This document shows positions 24,623-33,278 of a DNA stretch of 64,000 nt, piece by piece. The stretch's first letter is position 1. Every line of letters starts with the position of its first letter. Source of the DNA: Amycolatopsis australiensis (GTDB lineage: Bacteria > Actinomycetota > Actinomycetes > Mycobacteriales > Pseudonocardiaceae); the NCBI RefSeq assembly GCF_900119165.1, contig NZ_FPJG01000006.1, forward strand, positions 5,642,001 to 5,706,000, in the 5' to 3' direction. Below the pieces are notes generated by a model that was not told the DNA's origin, did no database searches, and saw only the letters and a list, made by a program, of their open reading frames with translations. A program made the position numbers and the translations under genes.

Positions 24623-26048
24623 ACTTCGCCGCCTGCTCCCCCACCAGCACCGCGGGCGCGTTGGTGTTGCCGGTCGTCACCCGCGGCAGCACCGACGCGT
24701 CCGCGACCACGAGCCCGTCGAGCCCGTGCACCGCCAGCGCCGGGTCCACGACCGCGGCGGCGTCGGTGCCCATGCGGCACGTGCCGACCTGGTGGTGGTA
24801 GGTGATGGCCGTCCGGCGCACGTACTCGCGGAGGTCGTCGCCCGGCCCCGGGTACCGCGGGCGCGCGCCCCACTCCGCGGCCAGGGCCGGCGCCCGGCCG
24901 ACCTGGAGGCACTGCTCCACCGACGCCAGCAGGCTCGCGAAGTCCGGCGGCGCCGACAACGCGCCGAGATCGATCAGCGGCGGGTCGTCCGGCGCGGGCC
25001 CGGACAGCCGGAGGCTGCCGCGGCTCTCGGGCGTCACCATCCCGGCCATCAGCGAGAACCCGGCCGCCGGCCCGGACATCCACGGCTCGTACATCGGGAC
25101 GCTGAAGCAGATCGGCTGCGTGTCCGGCACCGCGAGATCCGGGCGGCTGCGCCAGAACCAGTGGACCTGCGTGACCGACCGCCCCGCCGACGGCGGCTCG
25201 ACCGGGTGGTCCGTCGTGAAGATCACCGGGGAGAGCAGGTGATCGTGCAGGTTGCGGCCCACCCCGGGCAGGTCCGCCACGACGTCGACGCCGAGCGCCC
25301 GCAGCTCGCCCGCCGGGCCGACGCCGCTGCGCAACAGGATCGCGGGCGAGGCCAGCGCGCCCGCCGCGAGCACGACGAGGTCCGCCGCCAGCTCCCGGAC
25401 TTCGCCGCCGATCTCCGCGACGACCCCGGTCGCCCGGGTGCCGGAGAACCGCAGCCGGTGCACGAACGCTCCCGTGTGGACGGTCATCCGCGTGGCGACC
25501 GGAAGCCCGTAGGCGTGCCAGGTGTTCAACCGCCGGTTGCCGCGCAGGGTGATCCGCTGGACGGACACCCCGTCCAGGACACCCGCGTTGTAATCCGGGT
25601 TGACCGCCAGGCCGGTCTCCACGCAGGCGTCCACAACGGACTGCTGGACCGGGTGCAGCGGCTCGTTCGGGACGATGTCGAGGAGATCCTTCTCGATCCG
25701 CTCGAACACCGGCACGACGTCGGCCCACCTCCAGCCGGGCAGGCCCCAGCCGTCGTAGTCCGCGGGCGCGCCGCGGACCCAGATCATCGCGTTCAGCGCG
25801 TGCGACCCGCCGAGGACCTTGCCGCGCGGCAGGTGCAGCCGCCGGTTCGCCGCGTGCGGCTGCGGAACCGTGTACAGGTCCCAGTCCTCCGGGCCGTGCC
25901 ACAGCTCTCCCGCCCGCGCGGGGTCGTGGATGGCCGGGTTCCCGTCGGGACCGCCCGCTTCCAGGAGTGTCACCGCCGCGCCCGCGTCCACCAGCCGCCG
26001 GGCCACCACCGAGCCGGCCGAGCCGGCACCCACCACGATCACGTCCAT
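24606..26048 (-). CDS. GMC family FAD-dependent oxidoreductase (choline dehydrogenase-like)
   Basis: A 480-residue GMC oxidoreductase. It has the FAD motif GAGSAGSVVA at the N terminus, the GMC signature LGGSHALNAMIWVRG, a catalytic His region TYHHQVGTCRMG, and the FAD-proximal NTNAPAVLVGEQAAKFIL at the end. It would oxidise an alcohol to an aldehyde with FAD. It is slightly short for the family (usually 500-550). It is divergent from the aldehyde dehydrogenase at 26187, a natural next step for its product. Confidence 0.9.
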   Translation of the reverse strand: MDVIVVGAGSAGSVVARRLVDAGAAVTLLEAGGPDGNPAIHDPARAGELWHGPEDWDLYTVPQPHAANRRLHLPRGKVLGGSHALNAMIWVRGAPADYDGWGLPGWRWADVVPVFERIEKDLLDIVPNEPLHPVQQSVVDACVETGLAVNPDYNAGVLDGVSVQRITLRGNRRLNTWHAYGLPVATRMTVHTGAFVHRLRFSGTRATGVVAEIGGEVRELAADLVVLAAGALASPAILLRSGVGPAGELRALGVDVVADLPGVGRNLHDHLLSPVIFTTDHPVEPPSAGRSVTQVHWFWRSRPDLAVPDTQPICFSVPMYEPWMSGPAAGFSLMAGMVTPESRGSLRLSGPAPDDPPLIDLGALSAPPDFASLLASVEQCLQVGRAPALAAEWGARPRYPGPGDDLREYVRRTAITYHHQVGTCRMGTDAAAVVDPALAVHGLDGLVVADASVLPRVTTGNTNAPAVLVGEQAAKFILGR

Positions 26049-26145
26049 GCGTCCCAGCGTGGAGCGTGGCCCGCCGGACGCGGTGCATCCCTTCGCCGTC
26101 GGTCAACGGGCATGCGGGAGCGGACAAGACCCGCGGCCGCCCGGC

Positions 26146-26160
26146 CGCCGATACTCGGCG
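26146..26160. promoter_or_regulatory. Inverted repeat in the GMC/aldehyde dehydrogenase spacer
   Basis: CGCCGA-TAC-TCGGCG, a perfect 6-bp inverted repeat, 27 bases before the aldehyde dehydrogenase ATG. GATACT inside it is a possible -10. No CTAC-N4-GTAG box is present in this 138-base divergent spacer, so these two genes are probably outside the TetR circuit. Confidence 0.4.
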
Positions 26161-26186
26161 CACCGAACGCCGAGGAGGAACCCGGG

Positions 26187-27623
26187 ATGGCGACACGCCT
26201 GTGCATCGACGGACAGTGGACCGAGGCCGGTGGCGGGACGATCCCGACGCGCGACCCGGCCACCGGCCGCGTGCTCGAAGAAGTCGGCACGGCGTCGCGG
26301 GCCGACGTCGACGCCGCCGTCGCGGCCGCCCGGCGCGCGCTGACGGCGCCCGAGTGGGCCGGGCTGCTCCCGGTCCGGCGGGCCGCGCTGCTGTTCCGCC
26401 TCGCCGCCCTGGTCGACGAGCACCACGAAGAGCTGGCCCGGCTGGAAACGCTCGACCAGGGTCAGCCGATCGGCGTGTCCCGCCAGGTGAGCGTGACCGG
26501 CGCGGCCGAGCACTTCCGGTACTTCGCGGGCTGGGTGACCAAGCTGCAGGGCACCACGAACCCGGTGTCCTTCCCGGACACGCTGCACTACACCCGCCGC
26601 GAGCCGGTCGGGGTGAACGCGCTGATCACGCCGTGGAACTTCCCGCTGATGATCCTGGCGTGGAAGCTCGCCCCGGCGCTGGCCACCGGCAACACCGTGG
26701 TGATCAAGCCCAGCGAGGTCACGCCGCTGACGAGCATCCGGCTGGTCGAGCTGGCCCACGAAGCCGGGATCCCGGCGGGCGTGGTCAACCTCGTCACCGG
26801 GGACGGCGCGGTCGGGGCGATGCTCAGCGCGCACCCGGACGTCGACCACCTGTCCTACACCGGGTCCACGGCGGTCGGGAAGCTGATCACCGCGGCGAGC
26901 GCGGGCTCCAACCTCAAGCGGCTCACCCTGGAGCTGGGCGGCAAGGCCCCGAGCATCATCGCGGCCGACGCCGACATCGACGCCGCCGTCGCGGGCAACC
27001 TCGCCGGGGCGACGCTCAACACCGGCCAGGTCTGCGCCGCCTACACGCGCTTCTACGTCGACCGCCAGCGCGAGCAGGAGTTCGTCGACAAGCTGGCCCG
27101 CGGGCTCGACGGGCTGCGGCTCGGCCCGGGCGTCGACGAGACCACCCAGCTCGGGCCGCTCGTGTCGGAAAAGCACCGCGAGCACGTGGACTTCCTCGTG
27201 AGCACCGGCCGCGACCAGGGCGCCGACCTGGTCACCGGCGGCCGCCCGGTCGACGGCGACGGCTACTTCTACACCCCGACGCTGTTCGCCGGCGTCCGCG
27301 ACGACATGGCCATCATGCGCGAGGAGATCTTCGGGCCGGTCCTGGCGGTGACCGCCTACGACGACGGCGACGAGCTGCTCGGCCGCGCCAACGACACCGA
27401 ATACGGCCTGGCCGCGACGATCTGGACCCGCGACATCCGCACCGCGCAGCGCTACGCCGACGGCATCCGGGCCGGCGCGGTGTTCGTCAACATGCCGCCG
27501 ATCCCCGACATGGCCGCGCCGTGGGGCGGGTACAAGGCGTCGGGCTGGGGCCGCGAGATGGGCCCGTGGGCGCTCGACGCCTACACCGAGACCAAGTCCG
27601 TGTGGCTGCACTACGGCTACTGA
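26187..27623 (+). CDS. NAD(P)-dependent aldehyde dehydrogenase
   Basis: A 478-residue aldehyde dehydrogenase. It has the Rossmann motif region (YTGSTAVGK), the catalytic glutamate in LELGGKAP, the catalytic cysteine in NTGQVCAA, and EEIFGPVL. The ATG follows GAGGAGGAA. Its place between the GMC oxidoreductase and the homoprotocatechuate operon suggests that it turns an aryl or alkyl aldehyde into an acid that enters the operon pathway. This assignment is an inference. Confidence 0.92.
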   Translation: MATRLCIDGQWTEAGGGTIPTRDPATGRVLEEVGTASRADVDAAVAAARRALTAPEWAGLLPVRRAALLFRLAALVDEHHEELARLETLDQGQPIGVSRQVSVTGAAEHFRYFAGWVTKLQGTTNPVSFPDTLHYTRREPVGVNALITPWNFPLMILAWKLAPALATGNTVVIKPSEVTPLTSIRLVELAHEAGIPAGVVNLVTGDGAVGAMLSAHPDVDHLSYTGSTAVGKLITAASAGSNLKRLTLELGGKAPSIIAADADIDAAVAGNLAGATLNTGQVCAAYTRFYVDRQREQEFVDKLARGLDGLRLGPGVDETTQLGPLVSEKHREHVDFLVSTGRDQGADLVTGGRPVDGDGYFYTPTLFAGVRDDMAIMREEIFGPVLAVTAYDDGDELLGRANDTEYGLAATIWTRDIRTAQRYADGIRAGAVFVNMPPIPDMAAPWGGYKASGWGREMGPWALDAYTETKSVWLHYGY

Positions 27624-27651
27624 ACGGGGGTATCCCCGCACCACAGATCGT

Positions 27652-27667
27652 ATATCATTTGAGATAT
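27652..27667. promoter_or_regulatory. GntR-type operator candidate before the homoprotocatechuate operon
   Basis: ATATC-N6-GATAT (27652-27656 and 27663-27667) in an unusually AT-rich patch 25 bases before the FAH-RraA start. TATCAT (27653-27658) could be a -10, so a repressor would overlap it. The GntR gene in the same operon is the natural candidate. Confidence 0.5.
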
Positions 27668-27692
27668 GTTCCCGAGCAGGCAGGAACCACGG

Positions 27693-29114
27693 ATGACCCC
27701 CCTTCCGCAGCGGCCCGGCAAGATCATCGCGCTGCACGTCGGCTACCGGTCCCGCGCCGCCCAGCGCGGCCGGGTCCCGGAGCAGCCGTCGTACTTCCTC
27801 AAGCCGCCGACGTCCGTCGCGGCGAGCGGCACCGCGCTCGAGCGCCCGGCGGGCACCGAGCTGCTGGGCTTCGAGGGCGAGATCGCGCTGGTCATCGGCC
27901 GCACCGCCCGCCGCGTGCCGCCCGAGGACGGCTGGTCGTACGTCTCGGGCGTCACCGCCGCGAACGACTTCGGCGTCTACGACCTGCGGTACGCCGACAA
28001 GGGCAGCAACCTGCGTTCGAAGGGCGGCGACGGCTTCACCCCGCTCGGCCCGGCCGTGCTGCCGGCGGCGGAGGTCGACCCGGGCGCGCTGCGGCTGCGG
28101 ACCTGGCTCAACGGCGAGCTGGTGCAGCAGGACACGACCGCCGGCCTGCTGTTCGGCTTCGGCAGGCTCGTCGCCGACCTCTCCCAGCTGATCACCCTCG
28201 AACCCGGCGACGTCGTCCTGACCGGCACGCCCGCGGGCGCGTCGGTCGCCGTCCCCGGCGACGTCGTCGAGGTCGAAGTGGACACCGCCGGGCACAGCAC
28301 CGGACGGCTGGTCACGCCGATCACGGAAGGCAAAATCCCGTTCGGGCCGTACGGCGCGCTCCCCCGCGTGGACGACAAGCAGCGGGCGGACGCGTACGGG
28401 ACATCGGCCGCGGAGTTCGAGCTGACGCCCCGGCTGCACGAGAAGATCGAGTCGGTCGGCACCGCGACGCTGTCGGCCCAGCTGCGCAAGCGCGGCTACA
28501 ACGCCGTGTCGATCGACGGGCTGACGTCGACCCGGCCGGGCACGCGGCTCACCGGCCGGGCCCGGACGCTGCGGTACCTGCCCTACCGCGAGGACCTGTT
28601 CGAGCGGCACGGCGGCGGCCACAACGCCCAGAAGCGCGCGATCGACACGCTCGGCCCGGGTGACGTCCTGGTGATGGAGGCCCGCGGCGAACGCGGCACC
28701 GGCACGATCGGCGACATCCTGGCGCTGCGGGCGCAGGTCCGCGGCGCGGCCGGGATCGTCACCGACGGCGGCGTCCGCGACCTGGCGGCGGTGTCCGCTT
28801 TGGACATCCCGACCTACCACGCGGGCCCGCACCCCGCCGTGCTGGGCCGCCGGCACGTGCCGTGGGACGTCGACGTCGCGATCGCCTGCGGCGGCGCGGC
28901 CGTCTGCCCCGGCGACGTGATCGTCGGCGACGGCGACGGCGTCCTGGTGATCCCGCCCGGCCTCGTCGAAGAGGTCGTCGACGCGGCCGTCGAGCAGGAG
29001 CGGCAGGAGACGTTCATCGCCGAGCAGGTCGCCGCGGGCGAGCGCGTCGAAGGGCTCTACCCGATGGACGAGTACTGGCGCGGGAGGTACGCCGCATGGC
29101 GCGCGAAACGGTGA
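27693..29114 (+). CDS. Fusion of a FAH-family isomerase/decarboxylase and an RraA-like lyase domain
   Basis: A 473-residue two-domain protein. Residues about 30-230 are a fumarylacetoacetate hydrolase fold as in HpaG/HpcE (GFEGEIALVIGR, FTPLGPAV, DVVLTGTPAG). Residues about 250-470 are RraA/HMG-aldolase-like (GHNAQKRAIDTLGPGDVLVM, TDGGVRD). The FAH part should isomerise or decarboxylate the ring-opened homoprotocatechuate product. The RraA part belongs to a family with pyruvate aldolase and oxaloacetate decarboxylase members. I chose the ATG at 27693, behind AGGAA; an ATG at 27666 lies inside the operator. The gene overlaps the GntR gene by 19 bases. Confidence 0.85.
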   Translation: MTPLPQRPGKIIALHVGYRSRAAQRGRVPEQPSYFLKPPTSVAASGTALERPAGTELLGFEGEIALVIGRTARRVPPEDGWSYVSGVTAANDFGVYDLRYADKGSNLRSKGGDGFTPLGPAVLPAAEVDPGALRLRTWLNGELVQQDTTAGLLFGFGRLVADLSQLITLEPGDVVLTGTPAGASVAVPGDVVEVEVDTAGHSTGRLVTPITEGKIPFGPYGALPRVDDKQRADAYGTSAAEFELTPRLHEKIESVGTATLSAQLRKRGYNAVSIDGLTSTRPGTRLTGRARTLRYLPYREDLFERHGGGHNAQKRAIDTLGPGDVLVMEARGERGTGTIGDILALRAQVRGAAGIVTDGGVRDLAAVSALDIPTYHAGPHPAVLGRRHVPWDVDVAIACGGAAVCPGDVIVGDGDGVLVIPPGLVEEVVDAAVEQERQETFIAEQVAAGERVEGLYPMDEYWRGRYAAWRAKR

Positions 29115-29764
29115 ACGGCACCGCGATGAGCAAGTCGCGGATCGCCTACGAGTGGATCAAGGCCCGGATCGCCGACGGCACCTTCTCCCCCGGCTACCGG
29201 CTCGTCCTCGGCCAGCTGGCCCACGAGCTGGGGGTGAGCGTCGTCCCGATCCGCGAAGCGATCCGGCTGCTGGAGGCCGAAGGGCTGGTCACGTTCGAAC
29301 GCCACGTCGGCGCGCAGGTCGCGATGGCCGACGAGAGCGAGTACCAGCACACGATGCAGACCCTCGCGCTGGTCGAGGGCTACGCCGCCGCGCTGGCCGC
29401 GCCGCTGCTGCCGCCCGGCACCCTGGAGAAGGCCCGCGCGCTCAACGCCGACCTGGCCGGCTGCCTCGGCCACTTCGAGCCGGCCCGGTTCACCGCGCTC
29501 AACCGGGACTTCCACGCCGTGCTGTTCGACGCCTGCCCCAACCCGCAGGTCCTCGACCTAGTCCGGCGCGGCTGGGACCGGCTGAGCGGGCTGCGCACCT
29601 CGACGTTCAGCTTCGTGCCGGGCCGCGCCCGCGAATCCGTGGCCGAGCACGAAACCATCCTCGGCCTCATCGGCGGCGGCGCGCCCGCCGCCGAGGTCGA
29701 ACAGGCCGTCCGCGCCCACCGGCTGGCCACCCTGGACGCCTACCTCGCCTACCGCCACCCCTGA
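29096..29764 (+). CDS. GntR family regulator (FadR-type, FCD domain)
   Basis: A 222-residue regulator. The winged helix is at about residues 12-75 (LAHELGVSVVPIREAIRLLEAEGLV), and the C-terminal all-helical FCD domain carries the metal-binding type histidines (FTALNRDFHAVLF, HETILG, AHR). ATG follows GGGAGGT. Lying inside the homoprotocatechuate operon, it probably senses a pathway acid and represses the operon through the palindrome at 27652. Confidence 0.9.
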   Translation: MARETVNGTAMSKSRIAYEWIKARIADGTFSPGYRLVLGQLAHELGVSVVPIREAIRLLEAEGLVTFERHVGAQVAMADESEYQHTMQTLALVEGYAAALAAPLLPPGTLEKARALNADLAGCLGHFEPARFTALNRDFHAVLFDACPNPQVLDLVRRGWDRLSGLRTSTFSFVPGRARESVAEHETILGLIGGGAPAAEVEQAVRAHRLATLDAYLAYRHP

Positions 29765-29788
29765 CCTCCCGACGCAGGAAGGAAATCC

Positions 29789-30736
29789 ATGCGATTCCGC
29801 TCCGACCCCCAGGCCGTCCGCGGGTCGATCGCGCCGCTGATGACGCCGTTCACCGCCGGCGGCGCCGTCGACCACGACGGCCTGCGCAACCTCGTCCGCT
29901 GGCAGCTCGCCTCGGGCTCGCACGGCATCTCGATCGGCGGCTCCACCGGCGAACCGGGCTCGCAGACGGTCGCCGAGCGCGCCGCGGCGATCCGCACGGT
30001 GGCCGCGGAGGTCGGCGACCGCGTCCCCTTCGTCCCGGGCACAGGCTCGGCGAAGCTCGACGAGACGCTGGAGCTGACGGCGCTCGCCCGGGACGAAGGA
30101 ATCGACGCCGCGCTGGTCATCACGCCCTACTACGCGCGGCCGACGCAGGACGCGTTGTTCGTCTGGTACCGCACGATTTGCCGCGAGTTCCCGGACCTGC
30201 CGATCGTCGCCTACAACGTGCCGAGCCGGACCGCAGTCGACCTCGCGCCGGAGACGGTCGCCCGGCTGTACCGCTCGTGCGAGAACTTCGTCGGGATCAA
30301 GGAGACGACGAAGGACTTCGAGCACTTTTCCCGCGTGCTGCACCTGTGCGGCCGGGACCTGCTGGTGTGGTCCGGGATCGAGCTGCTCTGCCTGCCGCTG
30401 CTGGCCCTCGGCGGCGCCGGGTTCGTCAGCGCGACGGCCAACATCGCCCCGGCCGCGTGCGCCGAGATGTACACCGCGTGGCAGGCGGGCGACCACGAGC
30501 GGGCGCGGGAGCTGCACTACGGCCTGCACCCGCTGGTCGACCTGCTGTTCGTGGAAACCAATCCGGCGCCGGGCAAGTGGGTGCTCGAACACCGCGGGCT
30601 GATCGCGTCCGGGCACGTCCGGCCGCCGCTGATCCCGCCCACCGAATCCGGCCTGGCCCGGATCAAGGACCTCATGGCCGAAGGCGCGAAGTACCTCTCG
30701 CCGGTCGAAGGCTTCACCGTGGAAGGAAAGCGATGA
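29789..30736 (+). CDS. DapA-like (dihydrodipicolinate synthase family) lyase/aldolase
   Basis: A 315-residue class I aldolase of the DHDPS family. The Schiff-base lysine is in GIKETTKD, the conserved tyrosine in AYNVPSRT, and the GxxGE motif is GGSTGEPG. In this operon it is unlikely to make lysine. It probably cleaves or forms a pyruvate or succinic semialdehyde bond in the lower homoprotocatechuate pathway, where HpaI usually acts. It shares four bases with the next gene. Confidence 0.87.
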   Translation: MRFRSDPQAVRGSIAPLMTPFTAGGAVDHDGLRNLVRWQLASGSHGISIGGSTGEPGSQTVAERAAAIRTVAAEVGDRVPFVPGTGSAKLDETLELTALARDEGIDAALVITPYYARPTQDALFVWYRTICREFPDLPIVAYNVPSRTAVDLAPETVARLYRSCENFVGIKETTKDFEHFSRVLHLCGRDLLVWSGIELLCLPLLALGGAGFVSATANIAPAACAEMYTAWQAGDHERARELHYGLHPLVDLLFVETNPAPGKWVLEHRGLIASGHVRPPLIPPTESGLARIKDLMAEGAKYLSPVEGFTVEGKR

Positions 30737-32241
30737 CCCACTACGTCCCGGAAGGACTGCCGGGCGAGCTCAAGCACTACATCGGCGGCGAACTCGTCGG
30801 CAGCATGTCGGGCAAGACGTTCGACGTGCTGGACCCGGTGTCGAACACGCCGTACGCGACGGCGGCCGCCGGCCGGGCCGAGGACGTCGACCGGGCGGTC
30901 GCGGCGGCCCGGAAGGCGTTCACCGGAGGGCCGTGGCCCCGGATGCTGCCCCGGGCACGGGCCCGGATCCTCAACAAGATCGCCGACGCCGTCGAAGCCC
31001 AGGACCGACGCCTGGCCGAGCTGGAGACGTTCGACACCGGCCTGCCCATCACCCAGGCGCTGGGCCAGGCGCAGCGCGCGGCCGAGAACTTCCGGTTCTT
31101 CGCCGACCTCGTCGTCGCGCAGGCCGACGACACCTACCAGGTGCCCGGGCGGCAGATCAACTACGTGCACCGCAAGCCGGTCGGCGTCGCCGGGCTGATC
31201 ACGCCGTGGAACACGCCGTTCATGCTGGAGAGCTGGAAGCTCGCGCCGGCGCTGGCGTCGGGCTGCACGGTGGTGCTCAAGCCAGCCGAGTTCACGCCGC
31301 TGTCGGCGAGCCTGTGGGCCGGGATCTTCGCCGACGCCGGGCTGCCCGAAGGCGTGTTCAACCTCGTCAACGGCTTCGGCGAAGAGGCGGGCGACGCGCT
31401 GGTCAAGCACCCCGACGTCCCCCTGATCTCCTTCACCGGCGAGACCACGACCGGGCAGACGATCTACCGCAACTGCGCCGCGCACCTCAAAGGCATGTCG
31501 ATGGAGCTGGGCGGCAAGTCCCCGGCGATCGTGTTCGCCGACGCCGACCTCGACGCCGCCCTCGACTCGACGCTGTTCGGCGTGTTCTCCCTCAACGGCG
31601 AGCGCTGCACCGCGGGCAGCCGGATCCTGGTCGAGCGCTCGATCTACGACGAGTTCTGCGTGCGGTACGCCGAGCGGGCGGCGAACATCGTCGTCGGCGA
31701 CCCGCACGACCCGGCCACCGAGGTCGGCGCCCTGGTCCACCCCGAGCACTACGACAAGGTCATGCGGTACGTCGAGCTGGGCAAGGCCGAGGGCCGGCTG
31801 CTCGCCGGCGGCGGGCGTCCGTCCGGTTTGGACACCGGGAACTACGTGGCCCCGACGGTGTTCGCGGACGTTCCGTCGTCCGCCCGGATCTTCCAGGAGG
31901 AGATCTTCGGGCCGGTCGTCGCGCTGACGCCGTTCGACACCGAAGCCGAAGCGCTGGCGCTGGCCAACGACGTCAAGTACGGGCTGGCCGCCTACCTGTG
32001 GACGTCGAACCTCGAGCGGGCGCACACCTTCGCGCAGTCGGTCGAGGCCGGGATGGTCTGGCTGAACTCCCACAACGTCCGCGACCTGCGCACCCCGTTC
32101 GGCGGGGTCAAGGCGTCCGGCCTCGGCCACGAAGGCGGCTACCGCTCGCTCGACTTCTACACCCACCAGCAGGCGATCCACGTTTCGCTCGGGCCGGTGC
32201 ACACCGCCCGCTTCGGCAGCGGCCGGAAGGGACAGTCATGA
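30733..32241 (+). CDS. hpaE: 5-carboxymethyl-2-hydroxymuconic semialdehyde dehydrogenase
   Basis: A 502-residue aldehyde dehydrogenase with IGGELVGSMSGKTFDVLDP at the N terminus, typical of HpaE, the catalytic glutamate in MELGGKSP and cysteine in NGERCTAGS. It would oxidise the semialdehyde made by HpaD to the dicarboxylic acid. ATGA overlaps join it to the DapA-like gene and to hpaD. The neighbour hpaD makes the assignment firm. Confidence 0.9.
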   Translation: MTHYVPEGLPGELKHYIGGELVGSMSGKTFDVLDPVSNTPYATAAAGRAEDVDRAVAAARKAFTGGPWPRMLPRARARILNKIADAVEAQDRRLAELETFDTGLPITQALGQAQRAAENFRFFADLVVAQADDTYQVPGRQINYVHRKPVGVAGLITPWNTPFMLESWKLAPALASGCTVVLKPAEFTPLSASLWAGIFADAGLPEGVFNLVNGFGEEAGDALVKHPDVPLISFTGETTTGQTIYRNCAAHLKGMSMELGGKSPAIVFADADLDAALDSTLFGVFSLNGERCTAGSRILVERSIYDEFCVRYAERAANIVVGDPHDPATEVGALVHPEHYDKVMRYVELGKAEGRLLAGGGRPSGLDTGNYVAPTVFADVPSSARIFQEEIFGPVVALTPFDTEAEALALANDVKYGLAAYLWTSNLERAHTFAQSVEAGMVWLNSHNVRDLRTPFGGVKASGLGHEGGYRSLDFYTHQQAIHVSLGPVHTARFGSGRKGQS

Positions 32242-33278
32242 CCGCCACCCCGCCGGACGTCATCCGCTGCGCCTACGCCGAGCTGGTCGTCACCGACCTG
32301 GCCGCGTCCCGCGCCTTCTACGTCGACGTGCTCGGTCTCGTCGTCACGCACGAGGACGCGGAAGCCTTGTACCTGCGCGCGTTCGAGGAGTACCTGCACC
32401 ACTCGCTGGTGCTGCGGAAAGGAGCCACGCCCGCGCTGGCGGTGCTGGCCTACCGCGTCCGCACACCCGCCGACCTCGACCTCGCCGAGGCGTATTACCG
32501 GGCGCTCGGGGTGCCGGTGCAGCGCCGCCCGGCGGGCGCCACACGCGGCATCGGCGAGGCGGTCCGGGTGCTCGACCCGCTCGGATTCCCCGTGGAGTTC
32601 TTCCACGACGCCGAGCACGTCGAGCGGTTCACGCAGCGCTACGACGTCCACGGCGCCGGAGCGTTGTCGCGGCTGGACCACTTCAACCTGGACACCCCGG
32701 ACGTCCCGGCGGCCCGGAAGTACTACGAGGGCCTGGGTTTCCGCGTGTCGGAGGACATCCAGGACGACGAGGGCACGGTGTACGCGGCGTGGATGTTCCG
32801 CAAGCCGACGGTCCACGACGTGGCGCTGACCGGCGGTGACGGCCCGCGGCTGCACCACATCGCGTTCGCGTCGCACGAACGGCACCAGATCCTGCACATC
32901 TGCGACCACCTGGGTGCGCTGCGCAAGCCCGGCATGATCGAGCGCGGCCCGGGCCGGCACGGCGTGTCGAACGCCTTCTACCTCTACGTCCGCGATCCCG
33001 ACGGGCACCGCGTCGAGATCTACACGCACGACTACTACACCGGCGACCCCGACAACCCGGTGATCACCTGGGACGTCCACGACAACCAGCGCCGCGACTG
33101 GTGGGGCAACCCGGTGGTGCCGAGCTGGTACACCGACGCGTCGGTGGTGCTGGACCTCGCCGGAGGCGTCCAGCCGGTGATCGCGCGGTCGGAGCCGCGG
33201 GAAGCGGACGTGACGATCGGCGCGGACGGGTTCTCGTTCAGCGCCGGTTCGGAGTTCAAGCTAGGCGAGCAGGTGTGA
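32238..33278 (+). CDS. hpaD: Homoprotocatechuate (3,4-dihydroxyphenylacetate) 2,3-dioxygenase
   Basis: A 346-residue extradiol ring-cleavage dioxygenase made of two vicinal-oxygen-chelate modules. It matches the well-studied Brevibacterium fuscum enzyme closely (VIRCAYAELVVTDLAASR, DYYTGDPDNP, TIGADGFSF). Metal ligands are predicted at H148 (RLDHF), H207 (RLHHIAF) and E260 (HRVEIYT). These are offset by exactly seven from H155, H214 and E267 of that enzyme. It opens the ring of 3,4-dihydroxyphenylacetate. It ends in an 18-base overlap with the convergent peptidase gene. Confidence 0.95.
   Translation: MTATPPDVIRCAYAELVVTDLAASRAFYVDVLGLVVTHEDAEALYLRAFEEYLHHSLVLRKGATPALAVLAYRVRTPADLDLAEAYYRALGVPVQRRPAGATRGIGEAVRVLDPLGFPVEFFHDAEHVERFTQRYDVHGAGALSRLDHFNLDTPDVPAARKYYEGLGFRVSEDIQDDEGTVYAAWMFRKPTVHDVALTGGDGPRLHHIAFASHERHQILHICDHLGALRKPGMIERGPGRHGVSNAFYLYVRDPDGHRVEIYTHDYYTGDPDNPVITWDVHDNQRRDWWGNPVVPSWYTDASVVLDLAGGVQPVIARSEPREADVTIGADGFSFSAGSEFKLGEQV

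Noticed and set aside
29789..30736. Lysine biosynthesis dapA
   Set aside because: It is translationally coupled to hpaE and hpaD and lies in an aromatic catabolic operon, so a catabolic lyase is more likely.
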